64,000 nt of DNA from Mycolicibacterium sp. S2-37 (GCF_017352375.1 NZ_JAFEVR010000009.1:310001-374000); one strand, 5' to 3'. Positions 40,059 to 49,315 are shown, counted from the stretch's first letter. Notes: generated by a model not told the origin, from the letters alone. Made by a program: numbers and translations.

Positions 40059-41444
40059 CTAGAACGCGGCGCCCGGGTTGAGGATCTCGTTCGGGTCGAG
40101 TGCCTGCTTGATGCGGCGGTTGAGCTCCATCGCCTCCGGACCGATCTGTCCGGCCAGCCAGGGCCGCTTCAGCCGACCCACGCCGTGCTCGCCGGTGATC
40201 GTCCCGCCGAGGCTGACGGCAAGGTCCATGATCTCGCCGAACGCGGTCTGCGCGCGTTCGGCCATCGCGGCGTCGGCCGGGTCGAACACGATCAGCGGAT
40301 GGGTGTTGCCGTCCCCGGCGTGCGCGATCACCGAGATCATCACGTCGCGGTCGGCGGCGATCTTCTCCACCCCGGCGACCAGGTCGGCCAGCGCCGGCAG
40401 CGGCACGCCGACGTCCTCGAGCAGTAGTGCGCCCTTGGCCTCGACGGCCGGGATCGCAAAACGCCGCGCCGCGACGAACGCTTCACCCTCGTCGGGGTCG
40501 GAGGTCGAGAACACCTCTTTCGCACCGGCCTTGGAGAACACCTCCGCCATGAATTCCGCGTCCTGTGCACCGGATGCGCCGCGGTCGTCGGATGCCGCGA
40601 CCATCATCGCGGCGGCGTTCCGGTCCAGCCCCATGCGGAGTTTGTCCTCGACGGCGTTGATCGCCACCATGTCCATGAACTCGAGCATCGACGGCCTGAT
40701 CCGTCCGGTGATGGTGACCACGGCGCCGGCGGCCGCCTCTACCGAGTCGAAGGTCGCGACGACGGTGCACGGTGAGTGCTGAGGCGGTAGCAGGCGCAGC
40801 GTCACCTCGGTGATGACGCCGAGTGTGCCCTCACTGCCGACGAACAGCTTCGTCAGGCTCAACCCGGCGACGTCCTTGAGTCGCGGGCCGCCGAGGCGCA
40901 CCGCGGTCCCGTCGGCGAGTACCACCTGCAGTCCGAGGACGTAGTCGGTGGTGACGCCGTATTTCACGCAGCACAGGCCACCGGCGTTGGTGGCGACATT
41001 CCCGCCGATGCTGCAGATCTCGTAGCTCGACGGATCCGGTGGGTACCAGAGCCCGTGTTCGGCGACGGCCTTCTTCACCTCGGCGTTGAGCAGGCCGGGT
41101 TGCACGACCGCGGTCCGGGTCACCTCGTCGACGGCGATGTCGCGCATCTTCTCCGTCGTCAGGACCACCGCGCCGTCGAGAGCGGTTGCGCCCCCGGACA
41201 ATCCGGTGCCCATTCCGCGGGGCACCACGGCGATCCGGTGATTCGATGCCCACCGCAGGACGGTCTGCACCTCCTCGGTGCGGGTGGGCCGGATCACGGC
41301 CAGCGCCGTGCCCGCACCAGGATCGGCTGCGCGGTCCTGCCGGTAGGAGGCCACGATGTCGGGGTCGGTGACGACGACGCCGTCGGGCAGTTCTGCGATG
41401 AGCTCGTCCAGCGCGGTCATGTCATCGATGCTACGAGCGCTCAT
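40059..41444 (-). CDS. FAD-linked oxidase, GlcD/D-lactate dehydrogenase type (Rv1257c-like)
   Basis: 461 residues. PCMH-type FAD domain: VVPRGMGTGLSGGATAL, SIGGNVATNAGGLCCVKYG, and LFVGSEGTLGVITEVTLRLL. The C-terminal FAD-oxidase domain has the substrate motif SVIAHAGDGNTHP and TGEHGVGRLKRPWL (His metal or acid ligands), ending with LDPNEILNPGAAF. Oxidises 2-hydroxyacids such as glycolate or D-lactate. ATG 41444 overlaps the permease stop (ATGA), so it is co-translated with the lactate permease; the frame further upstream is a shadow. Confidence 0.9.
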   Translation of the reverse strand: MSARSIDDMTALDELIAELPDGVVVTDPDIVASYRQDRAADPGAGTALAVIRPTRTEEVQTVLRWASNHRIAVVPRGMGTGLSGGATALDGAVVLTTEKMRDIAVDEVTRTAVVQPGLLNAEVKKAVAEHGLWYPPDPSSYEICSIGGNVATNAGGLCCVKYGVTTDYVLGLQVVLADGTAVRLGGPRLKDVAGLSLTKLFVGSEGTLGVITEVTLRLLPPQHSPCTVVATFDSVEAAAGAVVTITGRIRPSMLEFMDMVAINAVEDKLRMGLDRNAAAMMVAASDDRGASGAQDAEFMAEVFSKAGAKEVFSTSDPDEGEAFVAARRFAIPAVEAKGALLLEDVGVPLPALADLVAGVEKIAADRDVMISVIAHAGDGNTHPLIVFDPADAAMAERAQTAFGEIMDLAVSLGGTITGEHGVGRLKRPWLAGQIGPEAMELNRRIKQALDPNEILNPGAAF

Positions 41445-43096
41445 GAGGGCACCATCCAGGACAGCACCGGCGTGGCCTGCAGGGCCGACAGTGCACACAT
41501 CAGTACGAGGAAGCCCAGACTCCAGAGGACGACCCGCCGGAAGATCTCGCCCTCCTTGCCGTCGAGGCCCACCGCGGCGGCCGCGATCGCCAGGTTCTGT
41601 GGCGAGATCATCTTCCCGAGCACGCCGCCGGAACTGTTCGACGCGGCCATCAGCAGTTGCGACAGCCCGGCTTGGTCGGCCGCGGTCACCTGCAGCGCGC
41701 CGAACAGCGAGTTGGCCGATGTGTCCGAGCCGGTGACCGCCACGCCCAGCCAACCGAGGATCGGTGACAGCAGCGCGAACGCCGTGCCTGCGCCGGCCAT
41801 CCAGGTGCCGAGGGTGATCGTCTGCCCGGACAGGTTCATCACGAACGCCAGGGCCAGCACCGTCATCACCGTCACGATCGCCCACCGCAACTGGTGCAGC
41901 GTCACCCCATACGCCTTCAGCGCCCGTGGCGCCGACAGCCGCAGCGCGATCATCGTGAGCAGGCCGGCGATCAACATCTGCGTGCCGGGCGTGGTCAGCA
42001 GGTTGAGTGAGAACTTCGTCAGCGAGAGCGGTTCGCCGTCGGCGGTCACGACGTTGAGGCCTGGCCACGCGATGCTGAAGGTCGCTGCCTCCAGCAGCTT
42101 CTTCACCGCGGAGATCTGGCAGACCACGAAGACGGCGATGATGATGGCGTAGGGCGCATACGCCTTGACGACGTCGGCGCGGGAGTCTCGCCCGTCGAGC
42201 TCGTCGACGGTGCCGACCGAACCGCCGGACGTTCCGCCGCCGCCGGTCGCGGTGCTCGCCGCCACGGCCTCACTGTAGGAATTGCGGGGACGCCACACCC
42301 GGACCACGCCCACCACCGCGGCCGCCGACAGCAGCGACGCGACCACGTCGGCCAGCGGTACGGACAGGAAGTTCGACGTCGCATACTGGGCGACGGCGAA
42401 CACCACGCCGCAGATGACCGCCACCGGCCAGGTCTCCCGCATGCCGCGCTTGCCGTCGACGATGGCGACCAGCGCCAACGGCACCAGCAGCGCGAGGATC
42501 GGCGTCTGACGGCCCACCATCGCGCCGAGATCGTCGCTGTCCAGGCCGGTCACCTTCCCCAGCGTGATGATCGGCGTGGCCATCGCGCCGAATGCGACGG
42601 GCGCGGTGTTGGCGACCAGCGCGAGTACGGCGGCCTTGAGCGGCTTGAATCCGAGAGCCATCAGCATCACCGACGTCACCGCCACCGGGGTGCCGAAACC
42701 GGCAAGCGCCTCGATCAGCGCCCCGAACGAGAAGGCGATGATGATCGCCTGGATCCGCTGGTCGTCGCTGACGGAGCTGAACGACCGGCGCAGGACGTCG
42801 AAATGGCCTGTCTCGACGGTCATCTGGTACACCCAGATGGCGTTGATGACGATCCAGAGGATGGGGAAGAAGCCGAACGCGGCTCCTTCGGTAGCCGCCA
42901 GCAGCGTCTGCCCGACGGGCATGCCGTAGACCAAGACGGCGACCGCGACGCTGACCGCGAGCGAGATCAGCGACGCCTTCCACGCGGTCATCTTGAGAGC
43001 CCCGAGCAAGACGAACAACAACAGCAGCGGCACCGCCGCCACCGCTGCGCTCCACGCCAGGGATCCGGCGACAGGATCGAGAACCTGCTGGTACAC
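41441..43096 (-). CDS. lctP: L-lactate permease family transporter (LctP/GlcA)
   Basis: 551 residues, 12-14 helices. GALIEALAGFGTPVAVTSVML, TAPVAFGAMATPI and the C-terminal TGSDTSANSLFGALQVTAA and SSGGVLGKMISPQNLAIA are the LctP signatures. Imports lactate and/or glycolate with protons. GTG 43096 follows GAGGTG with 5 bases of spacing. First gene of an operon with the 2-hydroxyacid oxidase, which supports a shared substrate. Divergent from the HxlR regulator. Confidence 0.92.
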   Translation of the reverse strand: MYQQVLDPVAGSLAWSAAVAAVPLLLLFVLLGALKMTAWKASLISLAVSVAVAVLVYGMPVGQTLLAATEGAAFGFFPILWIVINAIWVYQMTVETGHFDVLRRSFSSVSDDQRIQAIIIAFSFGALIEALAGFGTPVAVTSVMLMALGFKPLKAAVLALVANTAPVAFGAMATPIITLGKVTGLDSDDLGAMVGRQTPILALLVPLALVAIVDGKRGMRETWPVAVICGVVFAVAQYATSNFLSVPLADVVASLLSAAAVVGVVRVWRPRNSYSEAVAASTATGGGGTSGGSVGTVDELDGRDSRADVVKAYAPYAIIIAVFVVCQISAVKKLLEAATFSIAWPGLNVVTADGEPLSLTKFSLNLLTTPGTQMLIAGLLTMIALRLSAPRALKAYGVTLHQLRWAIVTVMTVLALAFVMNLSGQTITLGTWMAGAGTAFALLSPILGWLGVAVTGSDTSANSLFGALQVTAADQAGLSQLLMAASNSSGGVLGKMISPQNLAIAAAAVGLDGKEGEIFRRVVLWSLGFLVLMCALSALQATPVLSWMVPS

Positions 43097-43189
43097 GGGC
43101 GCACCTCGCTGTGGTGTGGGTCACATCCATCGGTGGTTACCCTCATCGTCAACCTCGGTAAACGCGGCGATGCATCGACTTGTCGTCGC

Positions 43190-43195
43190 TACGGT
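43190..43195 (+). promoter_or_regulatory. Leaderless -10 element (TACGGT) of the HxlR gene
   Basis: TACGGT ends exactly 6 bases before ATG 43202, predicting transcription from the A of the start codon; no Shine-Dalgarno is present. Confidence 0.55.
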
Positions 43196-43201
43196 GGGGC
43201 G

Positions 43202-43852
43202 ATGCCCAACCGCTCCTACGGTCAGCACTGCGCCGTGGCGAAGAGCCTCGACGTGGTCGGTGACCGCTGGACACTGCTCATCGTGCGCGAGTTGCTCGAC
43301 CGGCCGCAGCGCTACGGGGATCTGCTCTCCGGGCTGTCTCCGATCGCGACCGACATGCTGGCCGGACGGTTGCGGGATCTCGAGCGGCACGGCCTGGTCG
43401 GTAAACGGGAGCTACCGAAGCCGGCGTCGGGCAGCGTCTACGAACTCACCGAAGACGGGCACGCACTCGAGGAAGTCATCGACGCGCTGGCCCGCTGGGG
43501 GCGCCCACTGCTGACCAGACGCGTCCCGCGTGATGTCGTGCGCCCGCAGTGGCTAGTGCGTGCGCTCAAGGCCTCCGTGCGCGACGACCGCACCGGGCCC
43601 GATCTGGTGGTGCGGCTCGCGACGCCGCAGGGTGGCGCCACGGTCCGCATCAGCCGCACGCGGGTCGACACGGTCGACGACGACGTCGTCCCCGACGTCG
43701 TCCTGACCGGCGATGTGGACGTGTTCGCAGCGGCCACCGACCCCGACCGGGTCGAGGAACTCAGCGCCGCAGGACGCCTGCACGTGGCCGGCGAACCGCA
43801 GGCGGTGCGCCGTCTGTCGGAGGTCTTCGCACGTCCACGCGTGCGCAGCTAG
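43202..43852 (+). CDS. HxlR-family regulator with C-terminal SCP2-like domain
   Basis: 216 residues. Winged helix 1-95: QHCAVAKSLDVVGDRWTLLIVRELLDRPQRYGDLL with the conserved N-terminal Cys9 that senses electrophiles or redox in HxlR proteins. The C-terminal half (DLVVRLATPQGGATVRI ... PDVVLTGDVDVFAAA) resembles an SCP2 lipid-binding fold, an actinobacterial combination suggesting a hydrophobic ligand. Divergent from lctP; a weak TTACC-N15-GGTAA dyad (43137-43161) lies between. ATG chosen from the leaderless promoter; the longer open frame is antisense to lctP. Confidence 0.85.
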   Translation: MPNRSYGQHCAVAKSLDVVGDRWTLLIVRELLDRPQRYGDLLSGLSPIATDMLAGRLRDLERHGLVGKRELPKPASGSVYELTEDGHALEEVIDALARWGRPLLTRRVPRDVVRPQWLVRALKASVRDDRTGPDLVVRLATPQGGATVRISRTRVDTVDDDVVPDVVLTGDVDVFAAATDPDRVEELSAAGRLHVAGEPQAVRRLSEVFARPRVRS

Positions 43853-43922
43853 TCACCGCCCGGGTCGTTTGGCGGTGGGATCACCGGGTACCACGCCGCC
43901 ACCATCGATTCGAGGAGTATTC

Positions 43923-44471
43923 ATGGCTCGCGCCACCGTCTTTCACCAAATGCACGATCTCGGTCTCGCCGCCTGGTTCGGGGGCACCCTGGCCAACGCG
44001 GTCGCCCTCAACCCCGCCGCATCACAGGCCGGCGCCAGTTCGCGGGTCGGCGCTGTGACCAACGAGGGCTGGGACCGCTGGACCCCCGTCAACGCCGCCG
44101 CGATCGGCGCCCATCTGGTCGGCGCCGCCGGCCTGCTCAAGCACGACCTCGGCCGGGCCAAGGTTCAGCAGGGCGTGCCCAGCATGGCCGTGACGAAGAC
44201 GGTCCTCACCGTCGCCGCGCTCGGCGTCACCGCCTACAGCCGGGTGCTCGGCCAGAAGGTGTCCCGGCACGACGACGTGCCTGCGGCCGACGGCACCACA
44301 CCCGCCGCGGCGACCCCGCCCGAGGTCGCCGCGGCGCAGAAGCAACTCAAGGCGCTGCAGTGGGCGGTCCCCGCGCTGACCGGCGCGCTGCTGGCGATCG
44401 GCGCCTATGCCGCCGAGCAGTACCGTCCGGAGGAGGTCACGAAGGGCCTCGTGCAGCGCCTGCTTCCGTAG
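43923..44471 (+). CDS. Small membrane protein of unknown function
   Basis: 182 residues. Three to four hydrophobic segments (LGLAAWFGGTLANAVAL, NAAAIGAHLVGAAGLL, AVTKTVLTVAALGVTAYSRVL, ALTGALLAIGAYAAEQ), a polar loop near 115-135 and a basic C-terminus. I do not recognise a characterised family. ATG 43923 has GAGGAG 7 bases upstream. Its end overlaps tap by 35 bases, tail to tail. Confidence 0.7.
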   Translation: MARATVFHQMHDLGLAAWFGGTLANAVALNPAASQAGASSRVGAVTNEGWDRWTPVNAAAIGAHLVGAAGLLKHDLGRAKVQQGVPSMAVTKTVLTVAALGVTAYSRVLGQKVSRHDDVPAADGTTPAAATPPEVAAAQKQLKALQWAVPALTGALLAIGAYAAEQYRPEEVTKGLVQRLLP

Positions 44472-45699
44472 CCGGCCCCGCCGAACGGTCCAGCTCGCGC
44501 AGCGCGGGCAGCGCGACGGCCACCAGACCGAGCGCCAGCATCGGCAGCGACAGCGCCAGGAAGGTCACGTGCAGGCCGGCGCCGTCGGCGAGCGGACCGG
44601 CGACCACCAGGCCGAGCGGGCCTGCGGCGTAGGCCAGCGAACCCATCACGCCGACGACGCGACCGCGCAACCGCGACGGCGCACGGGTCTGCATGACGTA
44701 GTTGTAGATCGGTGCGATCGGGCCGTAGACCAGCCCGACGATCGCGGACAGCGCGAGGATCACCGGCAGCGGCGGGAGGAACGCGATGACCGTCATCGCC
44801 ACGCCGAGGGTGAGCACTGCGGTGAGCATGACCGTGCGCCGGTTGGCGTATTTCGACAGGACCGCATACCCCAGGGCGCCCACCAATCCGCCGATCGACA
44901 GCGCCATCAGCACCCAGCCCAGCTGCGCAGGCTCGTCGCGATCGGTGAAGTACTTCGGGAACAGCACGCTCTCCATCGGCATGTACAGCCCGGTGGCGAT
45001 CAGATCGACGATCGCCAGCGTGCGCAACACCGGTGTGTGCCAGACGAATGCCAGACCCTCGACGATGCCGGCCCAGACCCGCTCGGGAATCTGGTCGCGG
45101 TCCGGCGTGCCGGCACCCTCGAGGCGCAGCGCCGTGATCGCCAGGATCGACAGCACGAACGCGCCTGCGGTCACCCACATCGTGTCGACGCCGCCCAGCG
45201 TCGCGATCAGCAGGCCGCCGATTCCCGGTCCGACGATGTAGGCCAGATTGAACACCGCCTCGTACACGCTGTTGGCGTGGTCGAGCGTCCACCCGGCCCG
45301 CTGCGCCGCCTCGGGCAGCATGGTCTCGCGCGCCGTCATCCCCGCCGGATCGAAGAATGCGCCCAGCGCGGCCAGGCCGGAGAGCACCGCCACGTTGACC
45401 ACGTGCACACCGAACGTCAGCGCCAGCACGGGCACCGCGGCCACCGAGAGCGCGGACAGCGCATCGGAGATCATCGACACCCGGCGCCGGCCCAGATAGT
45501 CGACCGCGGCGCCCGCGATCAGCGTCGCAACCAGCAGCGGCAGCGTGCCCGCCATCGCCACGATCGACGCGTCCACCGCGGATCCGTTGCGCTGCAATAC
45601 CAGCCACGGAAACGCGACCATCGAGATGCCGTTGCCCGCGCCCGCGGTCAACGCCGAGAACAGGATGAGGAACAGCGGGCCGCGCTTACCGGTGATCAT
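44437..45699 (-). CDS. tap: Tap-type MFS drug efflux pump
   Basis: 420 residues (M. tuberculosis Tap, Rv1258c, 419). 12 helices; NGISMVAFPWLVLQRNGSA (helix 1), LIAGAAVDYLGRRRVSMISD (motif A), FFDPAGMTARETMLPEAA (helix 4 loop). Antiporter known in mycobacteria for low-level aminoglycoside and tetracycline efflux. ATG 45699; a TACATT hexamer on its strand (45719-45714) predicts an 8-base leader. Longer frame upstream crosses the divergent udgB gene and is excluded. tap is a WhiB7-regulon member elsewhere; I could not find a convincing WhiB7 element. Confidence 0.9.
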   Translation of the reverse strand: MITGKRGPLFLILFSALTAGAGNGISMVAFPWLVLQRNGSAVDASIVAMAGTLPLLVATLIAGAAVDYLGRRRVSMISDALSALSVAAVPVLALTFGVHVVNVAVLSGLAALGAFFDPAGMTARETMLPEAAQRAGWTLDHANSVYEAVFNLAYIVGPGIGGLLIATLGGVDTMWVTAGAFVLSILAITALRLEGAGTPDRDQIPERVWAGIVEGLAFVWHTPVLRTLAIVDLIATGLYMPMESVLFPKYFTDRDEPAQLGWVLMALSIGGLVGALGYAVLSKYANRRTVMLTAVLTLGVAMTVIAFLPPLPVILALSAIVGLVYGPIAPIYNYVMQTRAPSRLRGRVVGVMGSLAYAAGPLGLVVAGPLADGAGLHVTFLALSLPMLALGLVAVALPALRELDRSAGPATEAGAARGPS

Positions 45700-45784
45700 G
45701 GATATCGCGGCCGAATGTAGCAGCGCGGCAACCGGGTAGCTACCGATATTCGCGTCGGGGCCGGGAGCCGTGCACAGTGGAGCG

Positions 45785-46615
45785 GTGCAGTTGCCCCATC
45801 CGCGCACCGGTGCGCGGTTCGCGTCACCGGTTCCGCCGGGCTCGGGCTGGCCCTCGGATCCGGCGACATCGCACACCGCGGTCGCGACCTCCGCGGCGAC
45901 GGTGCAATCGCTGGCCGCCGCCGTGGAGACGCTCGACGAACTCGACGCGTTGATCTCGGTGTGCCGCGCCTGTCCGCGCCTGGTCGAGTGGCGCGAAGAC
46001 GTGGCACGCAGGGCGGTGGCCAACCGCAAGGCCTTCGCCGATCAGCCGTACTGGGGCAGGCCCGCTCCCGGGCTGGGTGACGCCGACCCGCGGATCCTCA
46101 TCGTCGGGCTCGCGCCCGCCGCGCACGGAGCCAATCGCACCGGCCGGGTGTTCACCGGCGACCGCTCGGGCGACTTCCTGTTCGCCGCACTGCACCGGGC
46201 CGGGCTGGCCAATCAGGCGCTGTGTGTCGACGCGGCCGACGGTCTCGTCCTGTCCGGCGCGCGCGTGGCGGCTGCGGTCCGGTGTGCGCCCCCGGCCAAC
46301 GCACCCGCCCCGGCCGAGCGGACGACATGCGCCCCGTGGCTGGACGCGGAGTGGCGGCTGGTCGGGCCGCACGTGCGGGTGGTGATCGCGCTGGGCGGGT
46401 TCGCCTGGAAGGCCGCGCTGGACATGCTGCGCCGCGGCGGCGCCGGTGTGCCCGTTCCGGCGCCGCGATTCGGTCACCTCGCCGAGGCCGCGGTCGGCGA
46501 CGTGACGCTACTCGGCTGTTTCCACCCCAGCCAGCAAAATACCTTTACCGGCAGGCTGACGCCCGACATGATGGACGCCGTCTTCTCCGAGGCGAAGCGA
46601 AAGGCGGGTATCTGA
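45785..46615 (+). CDS. udgB: UdgB, family 5 uracil-DNA glycosylase
   Basis: 276 residues. VCRACPRLVEWRE (two Cys of the 4Fe-4S cluster), LIVGLAPAAHGANRTGR (active-site loop A; family 5 lacks the usual catalytic Asp), VRCAPP and TTCAPWL (the other two cluster Cys), and HPSQQNTFTGRLT. Removes uracil and other deaminated bases from DNA. Start at GTG 45785 (MQLPHPRTGARF) preferred, since this segment is what family members carry; GTG 45770 is the alternative. TGATG overlap with the next gene indicates coupling, as with Rv1259-Rv1260. Confidence 0.9.
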   Translation: MQLPHPRTGARFASPVPPGSGWPSDPATSHTAVATSAATVQSLAAAVETLDELDALISVCRACPRLVEWREDVARRAVANRKAFADQPYWGRPAPGLGDADPRILIVGLAPAAHGANRTGRVFTGDRSGDFLFAALHRAGLANQALCVDAADGLVLSGARVAAAVRCAPPANAPAPAERTTCAPWLDAEWRLVGPHVRVVIALGGFAWKAALDMLRRGGAGVPVPAPRFGHLAEAAVGDVTLLGCFHPSQQNTFTGRLTPDMMDAVFSEAKRKAGI

Positions 46616-47727
46616 TGGCCACCGTGCTGGTGTCCGGCGCGAGCGTGGCCGGGGTATCGGTTGCGTACTGGCTTGCCCGACAGGGCCATTCGGTCACCGT
46701 CGTGGAGCGGCATCCGCAGCTGCGACCGGGCGGCCAGGCCATCGACGTGCGTGGGCCGGCCCTGGCCGTGCTCGACCGGATGGGCCTGCTGGAAGCGGTA
46801 CGGGCCCGCGCCATCGAATTCCGTGGCATGTCGACCGTCGGCGCGGACGGCGCCGAAATCTCCAGGGACACCGAGAAGACCGCGACCGGCGGGCTGATCG
46901 GCAATCCGGACGTCGAGGTCCTGCGCGACGACCTCGTCGACGTGCTCTACGCGGCCACCGAAGGCGTCGAGTTCGTGTTCGGTGACACCGCCACCGCGAT
47001 CGACGATTCCGGCGACGCCGTACGGGTCGAGTTCGGTGGCGGCTCCGCGCGCGACTTCGATCTGGTGGTGGGCGCCGACGGCCTGCACTCGGCGGTGCGC
47101 CGCCTGGTCTTCGGACCCGAGGATCGCTACGTCAAACGGATGGGCATGTATCTCGCCGTCTGCACGACGCGCAACGTCCTCGATCTCGACCACTGGCAGG
47201 TGTGGTACAGCGAGCGCGAGCCCGAGTTGTTCTGCGGGCTCTACAGCGCCCGGGAAAACACCGAGGCGCGGGTGATGTTCGGGTTCACTGATCCGTCCCT
47301 GGAGCTCGACTATCGCGACACCGGCGCCCAGTGGGAGCAGATCGAGCGGCGCTTCGCCGCAGCGGGGCAGTTCCCGCAGCGGCTGCTCGAGGCCGCCCGC
47401 GGGGCGCCGGAACTCTACTTCGACGAGTCGGCGCAGATCGTCATGGAGCAGTGGGCGCGTGGACGGGTGGTGCTGGTCGGCGACGCCGCGCACTGCGCCT
47501 CCCCACTGTCGGGTCAGGGCACCAGCCTGGCCCTGCTCGGCGCCCACACGCTGGCCACCGAACTGCGTGACGCCGACGGTGACCACGCCCGCGGATTCGC
47601 CGCCTACCAGGAGTCACTGCAGGAGTACGTGCTGGCCAATCAGGCGCTGGCCTTCGAGGACAGCAGCGACGACGCCACCTGGTGGGACCGCTTCTACCCG
47701 GTGATCAACTCGTTCCAGCCGCGGTGA
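46615..47727 (+). CDS. FAD-dependent oxidoreductase, TetX/PHBH-like (Rv1260-like)
   Basis: 370 residues. GxGxxG-type SGASVAGVSVAYWLA at the N-terminus, VVGADGLHSAVRRL (DG motif) and VVLVGDAAHCASPLSGQG (GD motif). Group A flavin monooxygenase; the fold includes tetracycline-modifying enzymes, but substrate is not inferable. The ATG overlaps the udgB stop (TGATG); the frame upstream is inside udgB. Confidence 0.85.
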   Translation: MATVLVSGASVAGVSVAYWLARQGHSVTVVERHPQLRPGGQAIDVRGPALAVLDRMGLLEAVRARAIEFRGMSTVGADGAEISRDTEKTATGGLIGNPDVEVLRDDLVDVLYAATEGVEFVFGDTATAIDDSGDAVRVEFGGGSARDFDLVVGADGLHSAVRRLVFGPEDRYVKRMGMYLAVCTTRNVLDLDHWQVWYSEREPELFCGLYSARENTEARVMFGFTDPSLELDYRDTGAQWEQIERRFAAAGQFPQRLLEAARGAPELYFDESAQIVMEQWARGRVVLVGDAAHCASPLSGQGTSLALLGAHTLATELRDADGDHARGFAAYQESLQEYVLANQALAFEDSSDDATWWDRFYPVINSFQPR

Positions 47728-47784
47728 TCGCGGTAGATCTGCCGAACCGGGAACGTCCCACCGCCCGGATGCGTTGACCCTGCC

Positions 47785-48834
47785 ATGCGCCTTTCCGTTC
47801 TCGATCTCGTTCCCGTGCGCACCGACCAGTCCACATCGGACGCGCTGGCCGCGACGACGCGCCTTGCGCAGACCGCCGACCGGCTGGGCTACACCCGCTT
47901 CTGGATCGCCGAGCACCACAACATGCCCGCCGTCGCGGCCACCAGCCCGCCGGTGGTGATCGCCCATCTCGCCGCGCAGACCTCGCAGCTGCGGCTGGGT
48001 TCGGGTGGGGTGATGCTGCCCAACCACGCCCCGTTGGCGGTGGCCGAGCAGTTCGCGCTGCTCGAGGCCGCCCACCCGGGCCGCATCGACCTCGGCATCG
48101 GCCGTGCCCCGGGCTCGGATCCGGTGACGTCGATGGCCCTGCGCGGCGCTGCCGGTCGAGACGACACCGATATCGAACGCTTCCCGCAGTACCTCGACGA
48201 CGTCGCCGCGCTGATGAGTACCCACGGTGTGCGTGTCTCGTTGCCGCGAAACCTGATGCGGGAGAACTACATCCTCAAGGCGACGCCGGCTGCCGTATCC
48301 GAACCGCGGCTGTGGCTGCTGGGATCGTCGATGTACTCGGCGCACCTCGCGGCCGCCAAGGGGCTGCCTTACGTGTTCGCCCACCACTTCTCCGGGCAGG
48401 GCACGGCGGAGGCCCTGGAGGTCTACCGCTCGGAGTTCCGGCCGAGCGACCTGGCTCCCGACCCGGTCACGTTCCTCACCGTCAACGCCGTCGTCGCCGA
48501 CACCCGCGACGAGGCGATGGCGCTGATGCTGCCCAACCTGCACATGATGGCGAAGCTGCGCACCGGTCAGCCGTTGACCGCGCTCGACCTCGTCGAGGAC
48601 GCCCAGGCCAAGGAGCTCAGCCCGCAGGCGCAGGCCGTCGTCCAGCACGGGCTGCAGCGTGCGGTGGTCGGTTCGCCCGCTGAGGCGGCCGATCAGGTGC
48701 GGGCGTTGGCGGCGGAATTCGACGTTGACGAGGTGATGATCAACCCGGTCGCCTCCGCCCGCCGCGGCACCGATCCGGCGACCGCCCCCGGCCGCGACAC
48801 CACACTCGAGCTGCTGGCCAAGGAACTGTTCTAG
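47785..48834 (+). CDS. Luciferase-like monooxygenase (LLM, MsnO8-type)
   Basis: 349 residues, TIM barrel. LSVLDLVPVRTDQ start, WIAEHHNMPAVAATSPPVVIAHLA, LRLGSGGVMLPNH and RIDLGIGRAPGSDP are signatures of the LLM class flavin-dependent group annotated MsnO8-like. Uses FMNH2 or F420; the latter is common in mycobacteria. The small Ddn-like gene next door (tail-to-tail, 4-base overlap) is an F420 protein. Substrate unknown. Confidence 0.88.
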   Translation: MRLSVLDLVPVRTDQSTSDALAATTRLAQTADRLGYTRFWIAEHHNMPAVAATSPPVVIAHLAAQTSQLRLGSGGVMLPNHAPLAVAEQFALLEAAHPGRIDLGIGRAPGSDPVTSMALRGAAGRDDTDIERFPQYLDDVAALMSTHGVRVSLPRNLMRENYILKATPAAVSEPRLWLLGSSMYSAHLAAAKGLPYVFAHHFSGQGTAEALEVYRSEFRPSDLAPDPVTFLTVNAVVADTRDEAMALMLPNLHMMAKLRTGQPLTALDLVEDAQAKELSPQAQAVVQHGLQRAVVGSPAEAADQVRALAAEFDVDEVMINPVASARRGTDPATAPGRDTTLELLAKELF

Positions 48835-49274
48835 GGCGTCAGCTCCACGATCGGGATCGGCCGCGTGGTCCGCTTCTGGTAGGCGTCATAGCGGCCGGAG
48901 TTGTTGTCGTTGACGATGCGCCACAGCCGCGCGTAGTCCGGATCATCGGGCAGGATCGGCCGGGCCGTCGCGGTGAGACGGCGGGTCCCGAGGTTGATCT
49001 CGACCTGTGGATTCGCCTTGAGATTGTGGTACCACCCCGGCGCCTTCGGCGCCCCGCCCAGTGAGGCGACGATGTAGTACTTTCCGCCGTCCTCGGCGTA
49101 GGTCAGCGTGTTGCTACGCGCGATGCCGGTCTTGGCGCCGGTGGTGTGCAACAGCAAGCTCGGCGGCGCGCCGGGGATGCGATGGCCGATGCGGCCGCCC
49201 GACTTCTTGTAGACGAGGTCGTGCAGCCGCAGCAACCGCAGACCCACCTGTTCGAGCGGGGAGAGATGATCCAT
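48831..49274 (-). CDS. F420-dependent Ddn-family nitroreductase-like protein (Rv1261c-like)
   Basis: 147 residues, the split beta-barrel of deazaflavin-dependent nitroreductases: LLHTTGAKTGIARSNTLTYAEDGG binds the F420 phosphate, then ASLGGAPKAPGWYHNLKANPQVEI. Members reduce quinones and activate nitroimidazoles such as pretomanid. Length and position match Rv1261c. ATG 49274; divergent from a flavin monooxygenase with 41 bases between. Confidence 0.9.
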   Translation of the reverse strand: MDHLSPLEQVGLRLLRLHDLVYKKSGGRIGHRIPGAPPSLLLHTTGAKTGIARSNTLTYAEDGGKYYIVASLGGAPKAPGWYHNLKANPQVEINLGTRRLTATARPILPDDPDYARLWRIVNDNNSGRYDAYQKRTTRPIPIVELTP

Positions 49275-49315
49275 CGCCCCAGTCTGTCAGCCGTCTCCGC
49301 CGTAGGGTGTCCGGC

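Noticed and set aside
45700..45784. Possible WhiB7 promoter element before tap
   Set aside because: AT-rich bases (AATATC) and a GGTAGCTACC palindrome exist, but neither stands at the spacing expected relative to the TACATT -10.
46615..47727. Tetracycline-inactivating (TetX-type) resistance gene
   Set aside because: Only the general group A flavin monooxygenase fold is visible; the gene is a conserved neighbour of udgB, so a resistance call is not supported.
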